Assembly: GCA_963809385.1 (NCBI GenBank)
Contig: CAWEJL010000005.1
Span: 496,001 to 560,000, forward strand
Length of the DNA: 64,000 bases
DNA from: JAKAIY01 sp963809385
GTDB lineage: Bacteria; Chloroflexota; Ktedonobacteria; Ktedonobacterales; JADMIN01
Direction: 5' to 3'
The notes under the pieces were generated by a model. That model was not told where the DNA came from. It saw only the letters and a program-made list of their open reading frames with translations, and searched no databases. Made by a program: the position numbers and the translations under genes. Each line of letters begins with the position of its first letter. Position 1 is the first letter of the stretch. Shown here in pieces: positions 1 to 8,372 of the stretch.

Positions 1-15
1 TGGCGCCGGGTCATC

Positions 16-681
16 ATGGGAGCCGCCGCAGCCGCTGCGCTGTTCCTTGCGCTCGGCGCGGGTCTTACGGCAGCGAGCGCTCAAAGTCTGCCTGAATCGC
101 CGCTGTATAACGTCAAGCTCGCCGAGGAATCCATCCTGCTCGCGCTTCCTCTAGGTGATAATGCGCAGGCGCAATCGCTGAGCATGATCGCGGAGCGGCG
201 GCTAATTGAGGCGCAAGCCGAAGCCAGCGCGCATCACGACGCCGAAGCCGCAACGCTCCTGGGCCAGTACAACAGTGACATGCGACAACTCATCATGCTC
301 GCCTCGTCCGTCAACGCGCAAAATGGCGATAGCAGCGCCATTACTTCGCAAATCGTCCGGGTCATCCAGACACAACAATCCATCCAGCATTCCGCCGCCG
401 CGATGGGCGAGACCACCTTCACGCAAGCGCTGAGCAACAGCGCCGCGACCATTTCCGTGACGCTCCAACAGCAGAACATCACGCTGCCCAGCGCGAATGG
501 CAGCGCTGGGCAGAACAATGGCAAGGGCCACGGTGGTGTGTCCAGCGCTACGCCAACCATTGGGCCAACACCGACCCCTCCAGGCTCCAGCGGATCACAC
601 GGGAATGGGAATGGGAATGGCCACGGGAATGGAAATGGCCACGGGAATGGGAATGGCCACGGGAATGGGAATGGCCACTGA
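16..681 (+). CDS. DUF5667-like secreted or membrane protein with GNGNGH-repeat tail
   Basis: A protein of about 221 residues. A hydrophobic N-terminal segment (residues 3-22) looks like a signal peptide or the end of a membrane helix. The helical region that follows (SLPESPLYNVKLAEESILLA, then AERRLIEAQA) matches the DUF5667 pattern known from Chloroflexota and Actinomycetota anti-sigma-like and surface proteins. A Ser/Thr/Pro linker leads to a C-terminal GNGNGH repeat rich in His, a plausible metal-binding or flexible tail. The frame is open back to base 1, so the true start may lie outside the window; the ATG at 16 is only the first visible one. The function is unknown. Confidence 0.6.
   Translation: MGAAAAAALFLALGAGLTAASAQSLPESPLYNVKLAEESILLALPLGDNAQAQSLSMIAERRLIEAQAEASAHHDAEAATLLGQYNSDMRQLIMLASSVNAQNGDSSAITSQIVRVIQTQQSIQHSAAAMGETTFTQALSNSAATISVTLQQQNITLPSANGSAGQNNGKGHGGVSSATPTIGPTPTPPGSSGSHGNGNGNGHGNGNGHGNGNGHGNGNGH
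601..678 (+). repeat. 18-bp tandem repeat encoding GNGNGH
   Basis: Four units, the first longer (24 bp) and the next three 18 bp, each encode GNGNGH and end the DUF5667 protein. Units differ at one or two positions only (AATGGG versus AATGGA). The number of copies could easily vary between strains or be collapsed in assembly. Confidence 0.85.
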
Positions 682-765
682 TTTTGGCCACTGATTCAAC
701 ATTGACGCCATTGCCCAGATCGGCCCCACTCCTAAAGCGCGAACGGCCTGCTTCTCCGCAGCGCA

Positions 766-774
766 TGTTATACT
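766..774 (+). promoter_or_regulatory. Extended -10 promoter candidate for the GT9 pair
   Basis: TGTTATACT is a TGn-extended -10 element lying about 90 bp upstream of the first glycosyltransferase. No good -35 box is visible 16-18 bp upstream, which is acceptable for extended -10 promoters. Confidence 0.4.
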
Positions 775-862
775 GAATAAATGGCCTCGTTCGCATCTCG
801 CGCGCCGCTTCCGACAGGCGGGCATTCGCGTCCAGTAGAGAGCGCCGGTTCGGTCATGGAGT

Positions 863-2218
863 GTGAGCATGGCGGCAGAGCATGACTCCGCGTGTCCATC
901 ATCCCCACAGCCGCTGGAGCGCGGCTACGAGACGCGCCCCTCAATTGACCGGCGGATATCGAGCGCTTTCAAGCGCGCGCTGAAACGACGAGCGCAATCC
1001 GCATTGCGTTGGGGATTCGGCCAGCTCGGAGCGGCCACGCGCGACTGGGAATCTCAATTACCGCCGCTGAGGGCTGGCGATCCGCGTATCCGGCGCATCC
1101 TGGTCGTCAGGGTAGACCTGCTGGGGGATGTTGTGCTCTCTACGCCCGCTGTTCGCGCGCTGCGCCGGGCCTATCCTCGCGCGAAGATTGACATGCTGGT
1201 CCAGGCTCCCTACGCGGGCATCCTGGAGGGTGACCCAGATATTCATCACATCCACATCTGGAACCCGCACGTCTGGCGCAATCCGCGCAACTGGATGGGG
1301 TACTCCATATGGGCGCAGACAATCGGCGCGCTTGCCCACCTGCGTATTCCACGCTATGACCTCGCCATCAGCCTCTCTGGGGACATTGGTAGCATCGTCA
1401 CCCGCCTGACGGGCGCGCGCCGCCGCATCGGATACGCCCGTGAGGCCTACCGCTGGTTCATGACTGACCCCGTCCCCGGCGGCCGCTACCTGGAGCACAC
1501 GCACGAGACACGCTACGTGCTGCGCCTTGCCGCAGCCGCAGGCGCCGCGCCACAGCCCGGCGACGAGCGACCCCGTCTCACCGTTTCGTCTGAAGAGACC
1601 GCACGCATGCGCGTGATCCTCGACACAGCGCGCGCCAGCAAAGGGGCGCCCAACGGCCCCATCATCGCGCTTCACGCTGGCGCGCACAACGGTCAGGCCA
1701 AACGCTGGCCCGCGCGCCACTGGGCCACGCTCGCGCGGCGGCTGGCCTGCGACCTCGGCGCGCTCGTCGTCCTGACAGGCGCGCCCAATGAGGGGCCACT
1801 GGCCCGCGAAATCGAGCGCATGGCTGGCGCGCCACTCCTCAATCTCTGCGGCAAAACCGCACTACCGGAGCTCAAAGCGCTGCTGGCGCAGTCCGATCTG
1901 GTCATCTCCGGTGATAGTGGCCCGATGCATATCGCCTGCGCGGTGGGCGCGTCCGTTATCGCCTTGCATGGTCCCACGGATCCGGAGATCAGCGGCCCCT
2001 CCGCGCCCGATGCGCTCGTACTGCGACATGCTGTCTGGTGCTCGCCATGCTATGACGCCAGCGCCACAGCGGAGTGCCGCTTTGGCAATCCCGTCTGCAT
2101 GAAGGACCTCGCGCCCAGTGTGGTCTTCGCGGCGGCGCGCAAGCGTCTGGGAAACCAGTGCTCGCCAGACGACACAACCGCGCTCCGCAGGGAGCCAGCG
2201 TCACATGGCGACCATTAG
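863..2218 (+). CDS. Glycosyltransferase family 9 (heptosyltransferase-like)
   Basis: A 451-aa GT-B fold enzyme. After a basic N-terminal extension of about 70 residues comes the family N-terminus RRILVVRVDLLGDVVLSTPA, where the Asp of LLGDV is typical of GT9. The C-terminal domain has IIALHAGAH..KRWP and the nucleotide-sugar loop SGDSGPMHIACAVGASVIALHG. GT9 enzymes normally transfer heptose from an ADP-sugar in LPS core synthesis; in an organism probably lacking LPS the sugar and acceptor are unknown, perhaps a cell-surface glycan. The start is GTG 863 or ATG 869, both in frame. The 3' end overlaps the next GT9 gene by 14 nt, implying coupled translation. Confidence 0.85.
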   Translation: MSMAAEHDSACPSSPQPLERGYETRPSIDRRISSAFKRALKRRAQSALRWGFGQLGAATRDWESQLPPLRAGDPRIRRILVVRVDLLGDVVLSTPAVRALRRAYPRAKIDMLVQAPYAGILEGDPDIHHIHIWNPHVWRNPRNWMGYSIWAQTIGALAHLRIPRYDLAISLSGDIGSIVTRLTGARRRIGYAREAYRWFMTDPVPGGRYLEHTHETRYVLRLAAAAGAAPQPGDERPRLTVSSEETARMRVILDTARASKGAPNGPIIALHAGAHNGQAKRWPARHWATLARRLACDLGALVVLTGAPNEGPLAREIERMAGAPLLNLCGKTALPELKALLAQSDLVISGDSGPMHIACAVGASVIALHGPTDPEISGPSAPDALVLRHAVWCSPCYDASATAECRFGNPVCMKDLAPSVVFAAARKRLGNQCSPDDTTALRREPASHGDH

Positions 2219-3356
2219 CGCGCACGATCCTGTCCAGCTACCCGCCCACGCGCGCATCCTCGCCATTCGCGTAGGGGACATGGGCGATGCATTGCTGGCC
2301 ACCCCCATGCTACGCGCCCTACGGACCCGCTACCCCGCCGCGCGCATAGACATGCTAATCAGCGCGAGCGCCGCAACGCTGCTCGCCGAATGTCCGCTGA
2401 TAGATCAGCTGTACACGCTGCCCCAGTCGCCGCCGAGCAGTCGCGCGTCGCTGGTGCGGCTCTCCAGCGTATCAGACGGCGCGCGACTGGCGGGGATACT
2501 ACGCGCGGTGCGCTATGACGCAGTGATCTTCGCGAATCATCTGACACTGCCATCAGGAAGACGCTGGCGGCGCGCGCTGGCCGCCATGATCGGCGCGCCG
2601 CTGACGGTGGGCCTCGACAACGGCCACGGCGACTTCCTGCGGTTGCGCGTCGCCGATGCGGGCTTCGGCGCGCACCACGAGGTCGAGTACGCGCTGGCGC
2701 TGGCCGCCAGCCTTGATGCGACCCTGCCGGATGACGAGCGCGCGCCACGACTGGTGGATCTGGGATGGGGTGGCGTTCAGCCTGTCGCGCTGGCGCCCGG
2801 CGAGGCGCCGCGTGTCGTGCTGCATCCTGGCTCCGGCGCGTACAGCCTGGCCCGCCGCTGGCCCGCCGTGCGCTATGTCCAGCTTGCCCGCGCGCTGCGG
2901 GTGGAGTTCTCCGCAAGCGTGACGCTGATAGGCGGTATGGAGGAGCGCGACCTCGCCGCCAGTATCATCGAGTCGCTGGACGCGCCCACATGGATCACCA
3001 GCGCCGCCGGAGAGACCAGCCCGCGCCTGCTCGCGGAGACGCTGGCGGGCGCGCATCTCTTCATCGGCAACGATTCACTGCCGGCGCATCTGGCCACAGC
3101 GGCGGGCGTCCCGGTGATCGCCATCTTTGGCCCCAGCAACGCCCGCGCCTGGGCTCCCTACGCGCCCAGCGAGCCAGAGCGCGTCGTCATCATCCGCCGC
3201 TCAGACTTGCCCTGCAGTCCCTGTATTTATCGCGGGCATGAGCTGGGAACGCCCCAGGGCTGCCCGCCGCGCTCTTGCCTTACCGAGCTGGAGATTGGTC
3301 CGGCGCTACAAGCGGCGCGCCGTCTGCTGCGGCGGCGGGAGGGGTCGCGCGCTTGA
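2205..3356 (+). CDS. Glycosyltransferase family 9, second copy
   Basis: A 383-aa paralogue of the preceding enzyme. It shows ARILAIRVGDMGDALLATPM at the N-terminus, VVLHPGSGAYSLARRWP in mid-protein and the loop IGNDSLPAHLATAAGVPVIA, in which SLPAHLA replaces the usual SGPMHLA. A Cys cluster near the C-terminus (LPCSPCIYRG, then GCPPRSC) is shared in position with the first copy. The ATG at 2205 is chosen because the longer frame begins inside the upstream gene; it overlaps that gene by 14 nt. The 3' end overlaps the convergent radical SAM gene by 77 bp. The two probably act in sequence on the same glycan. Confidence 0.85.
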   Translation: MATISAHDPVQLPAHARILAIRVGDMGDALLATPMLRALRTRYPAARIDMLISASAATLLAECPLIDQLYTLPQSPPSSRASLVRLSSVSDGARLAGILRAVRYDAVIFANHLTLPSGRRWRRALAAMIGAPLTVGLDNGHGDFLRLRVADAGFGAHHEVEYALALAASLDATLPDDERAPRLVDLGWGGVQPVALAPGEAPRVVLHPGSGAYSLARRWPAVRYVQLARALRVEFSASVTLIGGMEERDLAASIIESLDAPTWITSAAGETSPRLLAETLAGAHLFIGNDSLPAHLATAAGVPVIAIFGPSNARAWAPYAPSEPERVVIIRRSDLPCSPCIYRGHELGTPQGCPPRSCLTELEIGPALQAARRLLRRREGSRA

Positions 3357-4611
3357 TGGGCCGGGTGAAGTTGCCCACCTCGACCTCGGGAACCTCGCGT
3401 CGCAGCGTCTCGACGAAGGCGCGCATCCCCATCGGCGCGCCCTGCGGGGTCGGAACGCGCGGCAGCAGCACCTCGGGATCAATGTTGAGATTACGCAGCT
3501 GGACCAGGCGCACGTCCGTCTCGCGCAGAAAAGCGATCAGCGCCTCGACCTCGTCTTCGGCGTCAATCAACCCCGGAAAGCACAACAGGTTGATGCTGCT
3601 GTAGACGCCCGCGTCGCGCGCGCGCCGCAGTGACTCTTTCACATGCTCGAAGGTGTAGCCCAGCGGGCGGTAGTAGGCGTCATAGGTCTCACGCCGCGCG
3701 GAGATCGTGCTGACACGGATGCAGTCTAGCCCAGCGTCGTAGAGTCGCTGGAGGACGCGCGGATTGCTTCCGTTCGTGTTGATATTGAGCACGCCGCGTG
3801 GTGTGCGGGCGCGGATGTCACGGAGCGCGCGCTCGATCAGCCGCCCCTGCAAGAGCGGCTCGCCTTCGCATCCCTGGCCGAAGCTGTAAATTGCGTCATC
3901 CGCCCGCTCCAGGTGCGCCACGCCAACCTCGACCACCTCCTCGGAGGAGGGGATGAACGTCAGGCGGTCCTGCGGCGAGACCAGGTCATCTTCATCCTGC
4001 TTGGAGATGCAGCCCACGCAGCGAGCGTTACAGCCCGGCGAGACGGCCACCGCGCCCTCCCAGCGGCCAAAGAAGAGGTTGCTGGCCGTGGGGCACTGGT
4101 AGTCGAGCGCGCAGTGCGCGTGATGCGCCAGGACGCGGTTCTCTGGCTCAGCCTCCAACCGCTCACGCACCAGTCGCTTCAGTTTTCGCGCGTCGTAGTT
4201 GCGCGCGACCCAACGCTCTGGATCATCGGTGCGCAGCGCCGCCGCGTAAAGCCGCCCGCGCCAGCCAGCGATAGCGGTGTAACCGAAAAACGGCAACGGC
4301 TCCGTCTCCGGCGTCTTCTCATACGCCGGTAACTTCGTCCGTGTGTAGCCAATCGGCAGCAACGCCGCCAGCGCCCAGCCGTGGCGCGCGCTCACCACAT
4401 GCCGGGCGCCCTCGCCATCCTGTCCGACCGCTAGCCGGTGGGGCAGCATCGCCAGCGAGGCGCCGTCAGGCAGTGGGATAAGGTCATCAGGCGCCAGGGG
4501 CTCACCGGTATACGCCAGCGCGCGCAAGCCGCGCCGCTCACCGACGTCACCGTCAACGGTGCTGTAGACTACGTAGGGCGCGTCATCCACGCCATGAGAG
4601 CGAGCTATCAT
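3280..4611 (-). CDS. Radical SAM domain protein
   Basis: A 443-aa protein with the canonical radical SAM cysteine motif CX3CX2C (PGCNARCVGCIS) about 190 residues in. Later come FGQGCEGEPLLQ (a GGEP-like motif), a NINTNGSNP strand and an IRVSTISARRETYDAYYRP segment, all typical of the SAM-binding TIM barrel. The N-terminal ~180 residues form a separate domain of unknown function. No SPASM-type extra cysteine cluster is evident. It is translationally coupled (TAATG overlap) to the 98-aa gene upstream. The substrate cannot be read from the sequence. Confidence 0.8.
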   Translation of the reverse strand: MIARSHGVDDAPYVVYSTVDGDVGERRGLRALAYTGEPLAPDDLIPLPDGASLAMLPHRLAVGQDGEGARHVVSARHGWALAALLPIGYTRTKLPAYEKTPETEPLPFFGYTAIAGWRGRLYAAALRTDDPERWVARNYDARKLKRLVRERLEAEPENRVLAHHAHCALDYQCPTASNLFFGRWEGAVAVSPGCNARCVGCISKQDEDDLVSPQDRLTFIPSSEEVVEVGVAHLERADDAIYSFGQGCEGEPLLQGRLIERALRDIRARTPRGVLNINTNGSNPRVLQRLYDAGLDCIRVSTISARRETYDAYYRPLGYTFEHVKESLRRARDAGVYSSINLLCFPGLIDAEDEVEALIAFLRETDVRLVQLRNLNIDPEVLLPRVPTPQGAPMGMRAFVETLRREVPEVEVGNFTRPIKRATPPAAAADGAPLVAPDQSPAR

Positions 4612-4907
4612 TAGTACGGCAGCTCCGCGTGAGGCAGCAAGGTAATCATAAGGGATTCGGCGGTGGAGAGATCAATCCGCCGCGCGCCCGCCTCGACCGG
4701 AGCCTCAGCCGTCGCCACACTCACCCGCTGTTGCTCGTCCTCGTCCAGCTCATAGAGAAAGCTAATGACGACGCTCGACCCCGCGCACGATTGTGTCATC
4801 GTGTGCACAAGCGGCTGCGCCTCATCCAGCCAGGCATTCACAGCTCTCTCCAACTCAGCCATATCATCGCCATACGCGGCGCTGGTGAACACCTTATAGT
4901 GGAGCAT
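4611..4907 (-). CDS. Small hypothetical protein coupled to radical SAM enzyme
   Basis: A 98-aa acidic soluble protein starting MLHYKVFTSAAYGDDMAELE, with no signal peptide. The ATG at 4907 is preferred over one 15 nt upstream because a strong Shine-Dalgarno (GGGAGG, 4915-4920) sits 7 nt before it. Its stop overlaps the ATG of the radical SAM gene (TAATG), so the two are made together and may be functional partners. It does not look like a RiPP precursor: there is no leader/core split and no Cys/Ser/Thr-rich tail. No family is recognised. Confidence 0.65.
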   Translation of the reverse strand: MLHYKVFTSAAYGDDMAELERAVNAWLDEAQPLVHTMTQSCAGSSVVISFLYELDEDEQQRVSVATAEAPVEAGARRIDLSTAESLMITLLPHAELPY

Positions 4908-5008
4908 GCGCGCGCCTCCCACTCTGGTGGGGTACCGTCATTCCTGAACCTCTTGACCGTCATGGGTCGCCACATTGTAGCACACCCCGCGCCCGCGCCA
5001 GGGTGCGC

Positions 5009-5467
5009 CTAAGCCCGCGAGCGCGCGAGTAGCCCCTCGACGAAGGCGAACGCCATACGCCAGAGGCCCAGAAAAACAGCATTGGCGATCAGTATGACCA
5101 GCGCGAAGGTCCACGGCATCTGGTGATCGGGGGCGATCAGCACACGCAGGATCAGAGCGACGGGATATGACGCGAGCCATGCCAACTCCGTTTGAGTGAG
5201 CATACGTCGCACCGTATCGGTCAGCCGGCGGCGGTAGGCGCCCACCCAGGGCGAAACCAGGAACCATCCCAGCACGAAAGGCAGCGCGGTCTGCGCAATC
5301 TGCGCCAGTCCTCCCAGTCCCGTCGTCTCGCCATGCTGATTGCGTCCAGCCCCCGCGAAGACCAGGAAGGAAATCGCATCTCCCACCACCAGCCCAACAG
5401 TCCGCCAGGGAGCCGCCGCTGGCTGCCGCGCGGCTGTATCCGCCGCTGTCTCGATCGAATCCGCCAT
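5009..5467 (-). CDS. DUF3054 family membrane protein
   Basis: A 152-aa protein with about four hydrophobic segments: VGLVVGDAISFLVFAGAG, ALPFVLGWFLVSPWVGAY, a middle segment around LASYPVALILRVLI, and FALVILIANAVFLGLWR. The GD..SFLVFA..GR opening and FxxGWFLVSPxxGAY match the DUF3054 family of small actinobacterial and Chloroflexota inner-membrane proteins of unknown role. A 6-bp inverted repeat (ATAGTC-GCT-GACTAT, 5466-5480) overlaps the start codon. Confidence 0.7.
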   Translation of the reverse strand: MADSIETAADTAARQPAAAPWRTVGLVVGDAISFLVFAGAGRNQHGETTGLGGLAQIAQTALPFVLGWFLVSPWVGAYRRRLTDTVRRMLTQTELAWLASYPVALILRVLIAPDHQMPWTFALVILIANAVFLGLWRMAFAFVEGLLARSRA

Positions 5468-5517
5468 AGTCGCTGACTATATCCCTCACGCTATCATGAC
5501 AACACGTCTCAACGCGA

Positions 5518-5925
5518 CTACTTCGCGATGGACGCCACAAATACCACCAGCACGAGATGGCCAAGCATGAACAAGAGGAACGCCCAGAAAAGCAGCGCCT
5601 CCCAATGCTGGTCGCTCATCTGGCCGATGCGCGCGCGGCGCGCAGCCGGCGTGCGCTCGGTCGCTACCAGGCCTACGGCGACCCGCAGCCGCAACGCGCC
5701 GCGCACCGGCGACTGCGTCATCTGTTCGCGCACGGCGGTGTTGCAGGCGTCGCAGAGCGCCCACGACATCCTCGGCTCAGGCACATCGCCCGTCTCATCG
5801 AGGAAATGGATCGAGCGCCCAAGCCGCCGCTGGCAGATCGAGCAGTGAGTGGGCGCGTGCGCCACGGCCGCTGCCGCGCTCTCAGGCGCGGGGTAGGTCG
5901 CGCCGCTTGACATCCGCTGATCCAC
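5518..5925 (-). CDS. Zinc-ribbon protein with C-terminal membrane segment
   Basis: A 135-aa protein with two CxxC pairs about 45 residues apart (HCSICQRR and LCDACNTA), suggesting a rubredoxin-like zinc ribbon. A single C-terminal transmembrane helix (LLFWAFLLFMLGHLVLVVFV) follows. The start is GTG 5925 or the in-frame ATG at 5913; neither has an ideal Shine-Dalgarno. Its place downstream of the oxidase genes might mean a role in oxidase assembly, but that is inference only. No named family is recognised. Confidence 0.55.
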   Translation of the reverse strand: MDQRMSSGATYPAPESAAAAVAHAPTHCSICQRRLGRSIHFLDETGDVPEPRMSWALCDACNTAVREQMTQSPVRGALRLRVAVGLVATERTPAARRARIGQMSDQHWEALLFWAFLLFMLGHLVLVVFVASIAK

Positions 5926-5990
5926 GTCGGAGCCGTCCTCCCTAGACGCGGCGCGAGGCCAGGCCAGAGGGGTAGGCCCACGCGCCGCCG

Positions 5991-6012
5991 CTACACATGA
6001 TGTAGTGTAGCA
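5991..6012 (-). promoter_or_regulatory. Extended -10 promoter overlapped by an inverted repeat
   Basis: On the minus strand TGCTACACT (6012-6004) is a TGn-extended -10 box about 80 nt upstream of the zinc-ribbon gene. An inverted repeat CTACAC-N8-GTGTAG (5991-6010) covers it and could be an operator. Confidence 0.35.
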
Positions 6013-6070
6013 TGTTCATCCCCCCCGACGCCCAGACCGGGACACCCAGATTCTCCCATTCAAACGAGAT

Positions 6071-6118
6071 AGCGCAACACCCCAAAGCCGTGCGTGAGCG
6101 GCGCGGAAATGTTGCGCT
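6071..6118 (-). terminator. Stem-loop after oxidase subunit III gene
   Basis: Perfect 9-bp inverted repeat AGCGCAACA / TGTTGCGCT with a 30-nt spacer that contains a second short GC stem. It starts about 33 nt beyond the stop of the subunit III gene, where the long respiratory transcript would be expected to end. There is no strong T-tract. Confidence 0.4.
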
Positions 6119-6150
6119 GAGGAGCAAGGGCGTGTACGGGATGATAGCGC

Positions 6151-6753
6151 CTAGAAGACGTACAGGACGAGGAACAGAATCACCCACACCACGTCAACGA
6201 AGTGCCAGTACATCTCGATGGCGGTCACGGCGAAGTGGTGGCTCTTCGAGAAGTCGCCACGCATCGCGCGGAAGAACACCACGAGCATGAACAGCACGCC
6301 GAACGTGACGTGCGCGCCGTGGAAGCCCGTCAGGGTGTAGAACACCGAACCGAAGAGACCGTCCCACGGGCCGAAGCCGTTGTGCAGGTATTCATACGCC
6401 TGCCCGCTAAGGAAGACGATACCCATCAGCGCCGTGACGCCCAGACCGATCGTCAGCCCTCTCTTGTTGCCCTTGTTGATGGAGCTAACCGCGTAGTGCA
6501 TCACGAAGCTGCTGGAGATCAGGATGACGGAGTTGATTAGCGGTATGGTGATCTCAGGGCGCGTCAAATGGTCAAGCGTTGGCGGCCAGGCGCCCGCGCG
6601 CACGCGCAGGTACAGATACGAGGCGATCAGGTTAGCGAAGAAGACCGCCTCTGACGCCAGGAAGAAGACCATACCATACCAGGCGAACGGACGCCCCTCA
6701 GAGGCGTGCTCCGGCTGCTCAGTCTGGGTTTCAGGTGTGATAACCGCGCTCAT
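6151..6753 (-). CDS. ctaE: Cytochrome c oxidase subunit III
   Basis: A 200-aa five-helix protein of the short (CyoC/CtaE-like) subunit III type. Family hallmarks are MVFFLASEAVFFANLIASYL in helix 1, the following STxxLxxSSxxMHYA-like segment (NSVILISSSFVMHYAV), GFHGAHVTFGVLFML and the end EMYWHFVDVVWVILFLVLYV with the conserved WHFVDxVW. Subunit III stabilises the catalytic core and the proton-uptake path. It is the last oxidase gene of the cluster, 53 nt after the subunit IV gene. The ATG at 6753 is preceded by GAGGG. Confidence 0.93.
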   Translation of the reverse strand: MSAVITPETQTEQPEHASEGRPFAWYGMVFFLASEAVFFANLIASYLYLRVRAGAWPPTLDHLTRPEITIPLINSVILISSSFVMHYAVSSINKGNKRGLTIGLGVTALMGIVFLSGQAYEYLHNGFGPWDGLFGSVFYTLTGFHGAHVTFGVLFMLVVFFRAMRGDFSKSHHFAVTAIEMYWHFVDVVWVILFLVLYVF

Positions 6754-6806
6754 GTCTCGTGTCCCTCTTTTCGCCGATTCCAGTCGAGGCCATTAGTCAT
6801 GTTCGC

Positions 6807-7271
6807 CTAGATCGGTTCGAGTCCCCAAGCGATGCCAGAGAAGAACGCCAGCACGAGGCCGATCGCCGTAATCGCCAGTGTCGTCTGCCAGAAGAGGATC
6901 CCGGTGAAGGTAATTCCAACGGAGATCGCCAGTACCAGCGGCCAGTAGCTCGGCCCGGGCATATGAATGCCATGCGCGCCCGCCTCAGCCGCCTGAGGGG
7001 CATAGGATGGCGCACGCGAGGGCGCGGCGGTGGGGACGGGCGCGACAATGTCGCGCACCATGCCACTAAAGCCGATGGCGGACATCATGCGGGTCGCCTC
7101 TTCCAGGTCACCCGCATCGTTGCGCGCCAGAAGCGCCTTGACATTCTTGAAGACCCAGAATTGCTCCGCGTCCAGCCCTTTGGCCAGCGCGTCCATCTCA
7201 CCATCTTGACGGGTGAAGGTTGCCATAGCCCCGCCTGGATGGGTGTAGATCACCTCGTAGTTTTCACGCAT
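6807..7271 (-). CDS. Cytochrome c oxidase subunit IV-like membrane protein
   Basis: A 154-aa protein with a soluble N-terminal half of about 95 residues and two C-terminal membrane helices (YWPLVLAISVGITFTGILFW and LAITAIGLVLAFFSGIAWG). The helices resemble the small bacterial subunit IV (CtaF) that accompanies CtaE in Actinomycetota and Chloroflexota. The soluble extension (VIYTHPGGAMATFTRQDGEM) is not recognised. The ATG at 7271 has AGGAG about 9 nt upstream; the longer frame to 7328 lacks a ribosome site. The assignment rests on topology and on its position next to ctaE. Confidence 0.65.
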   Translation of the reverse strand: MRENYEVIYTHPGGAMATFTRQDGEMDALAKGLDAEQFWVFKNVKALLARNDAGDLEEATRMMSAIGFSGMVRDIVAPVPTAAPSRAPSYAPQAAEAGAHGIHMPGPSYWPLVLAISVGITFTGILFWQTTLAITAIGLVLAFFSGIAWGLEPI

Positions 7272-7373
7272 TCGCCTAGCTCCTGATGTCGCCAGCCGCC
7301 GCTCCCGCCCGGATGGGAGCGCGTCCACAGCGTCTTCTATCTTATCATGACGAGCAAGCGCCTACGAGCGGCG

Positions 7374-7535
7374 CTATCCCCGCCGCTCAGCGTCGCCGCC
7401 ACGCCGCTCAAGCAACTCGCGCGCCGCTTCCACCTCGGCCCGCACGCCGCGCATCCGCAGCGTAAGCCAGCCCAGGTACGCCAGCAGCCCTAGCCAGATC
7501 AGGGCGTAGGCGATAATCAGTAATGTCGTGCCCAT
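7374..7535 (-). CDS. ccmD: CcmD-like small heme-exporter protein
   Basis: A 53-aa protein: one N-terminal membrane helix (MGTTLLIIAYALIWLGLLAY) followed by a charged helix ending in ELLERRGG. That is the usual CcmD architecture; CcmD helps release holo-CcmE from CcmABC. It sits directly downstream of ccmC, 40 nt after its stop. The frame extends upstream to 7595 without a better start, and GGGAG lies about 11 nt before the chosen ATG. The call rests on size, topology and position. Confidence 0.7.
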   Translation of the reverse strand: MGTTLLIIAYALIWLGLLAYLGWLTLRMRGVRAEVEAARELLERRGGDAERRG

Positions 7536-7575
7536 CTGAATGATTACTCCCTCATCGCGAGCGATGGCTCGCCGG

Positions 7576-8361
7576 TCAGGCCGGCTCCGCCTCAATCAGC
7601 TCCGCTTCCGCCCGCAGCCGCTCCACCAGCGCCTGCGCCCGCTCGACTTTGTATGCCTCGATCAGCAGCAGCGCATAGAGCAGCGTGAAGCTGACCAGCG
7701 CGATCATCAGCGCCACGACCATCGAAGCGGGAAGCTGCGCCTGACCGCCAATCTCCAGCACTGGCTGCGGGTGCAGTGTGTTCCACCACTGGACGGACAG
7801 ATAGTTGATCGGCGTGACAATGAAGCCCAGGATGCCGACCACCGCCGCCGCGCGTGCGCCCTGCGCCGTCCGCCCGGTGTAGGAGCGCAGCGCCAGATAA
7901 CCGGCGTAGATGAACCACATCAGCAGCGAGGTCGTCAGCCGCGCGTCCCACCACCACCAGACGCCCTGGTAGCCGCGCCCCCAGAACGAGCCGCTCATCA
8001 GCACGAGCGTGGTGAAGACCAGGCCGATCTCCGCGTTGACCCGCGCAAACGAGTCCCAGCGCTCGTCGCGCAGCCACAGGTAGAGCGCGCTACCCAGCAG
8101 CGTGAAGAAGAACGCCACATAGGAGTTCCAGGCCAGCGGCACATGGGCGTAGAAAATACGCTGGATGGGGCCTTCGACAAGCTCCGTTGGCGCGTAGATG
8201 AACGCCGCCCAGATGGTCAGCATCATGCCAGCCGCCGTCAGGAGCAGCAGCGCCCACTCGCCGTAGCGTCCCAGCCAGCGCAGCGCCACGCCAACCACCG
8301 GCGCCCGCCGCTGGATGTCGGCCAGCCGCCGCTCCATCTGGCCTTGTATTACCGTCTGCAT
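7576..8361 (-). CDS. ccmC: Heme exporter permease CcmC
   Basis: A 261-aa protein with six membrane helices and the tryptophan-rich WWD heme-binding motif WGRGYQGVWWWWDARLTTSL at about residues 125-145. Conserved His residues occur in FYAHVPLAW and in HPQPVLEIG, matching the periplasmic heme ligands of CcmC. CcmC loads heme onto CcmE. A ribosome site GGAG precedes the ATG at 8361 by 5 nt. It lies between ccmB and ccmD as in classical ccm operons. Confidence 0.93.
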   Translation of the reverse strand: MQTVIQGQMERRLADIQRRAPVVGVALRWLGRYGEWALLLLTAAGMMLTIWAAFIYAPTELVEGPIQRIFYAHVPLAWNSYVAFFFTLLGSALYLWLRDERWDSFARVNAEIGLVFTTLVLMSGSFWGRGYQGVWWWWDARLTTSLLMWFIYAGYLALRSYTGRTAQGARAAAVVGILGFIVTPINYLSVQWWNTLHPQPVLEIGGQAQLPASMVVALMIALVSFTLLYALLLIEAYKVERAQALVERLRAEAELIEAEPA

Positions 8362-8372
8362 CGTGGCTCCGC

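Noticed and set aside
601..680. Short regular repeats as a possible CRISPR array
   Set aside because: Units are 18 bp, contiguous without spacers, and encode GNGNGH in frame with the preceding gene.
4938..5564. 208-aa minus-strand frame overlapping the DUF3054 gene
   Set aside because: It is a shadow of the DUF3054 gene in another frame, with no conserved features and an atypical composition.
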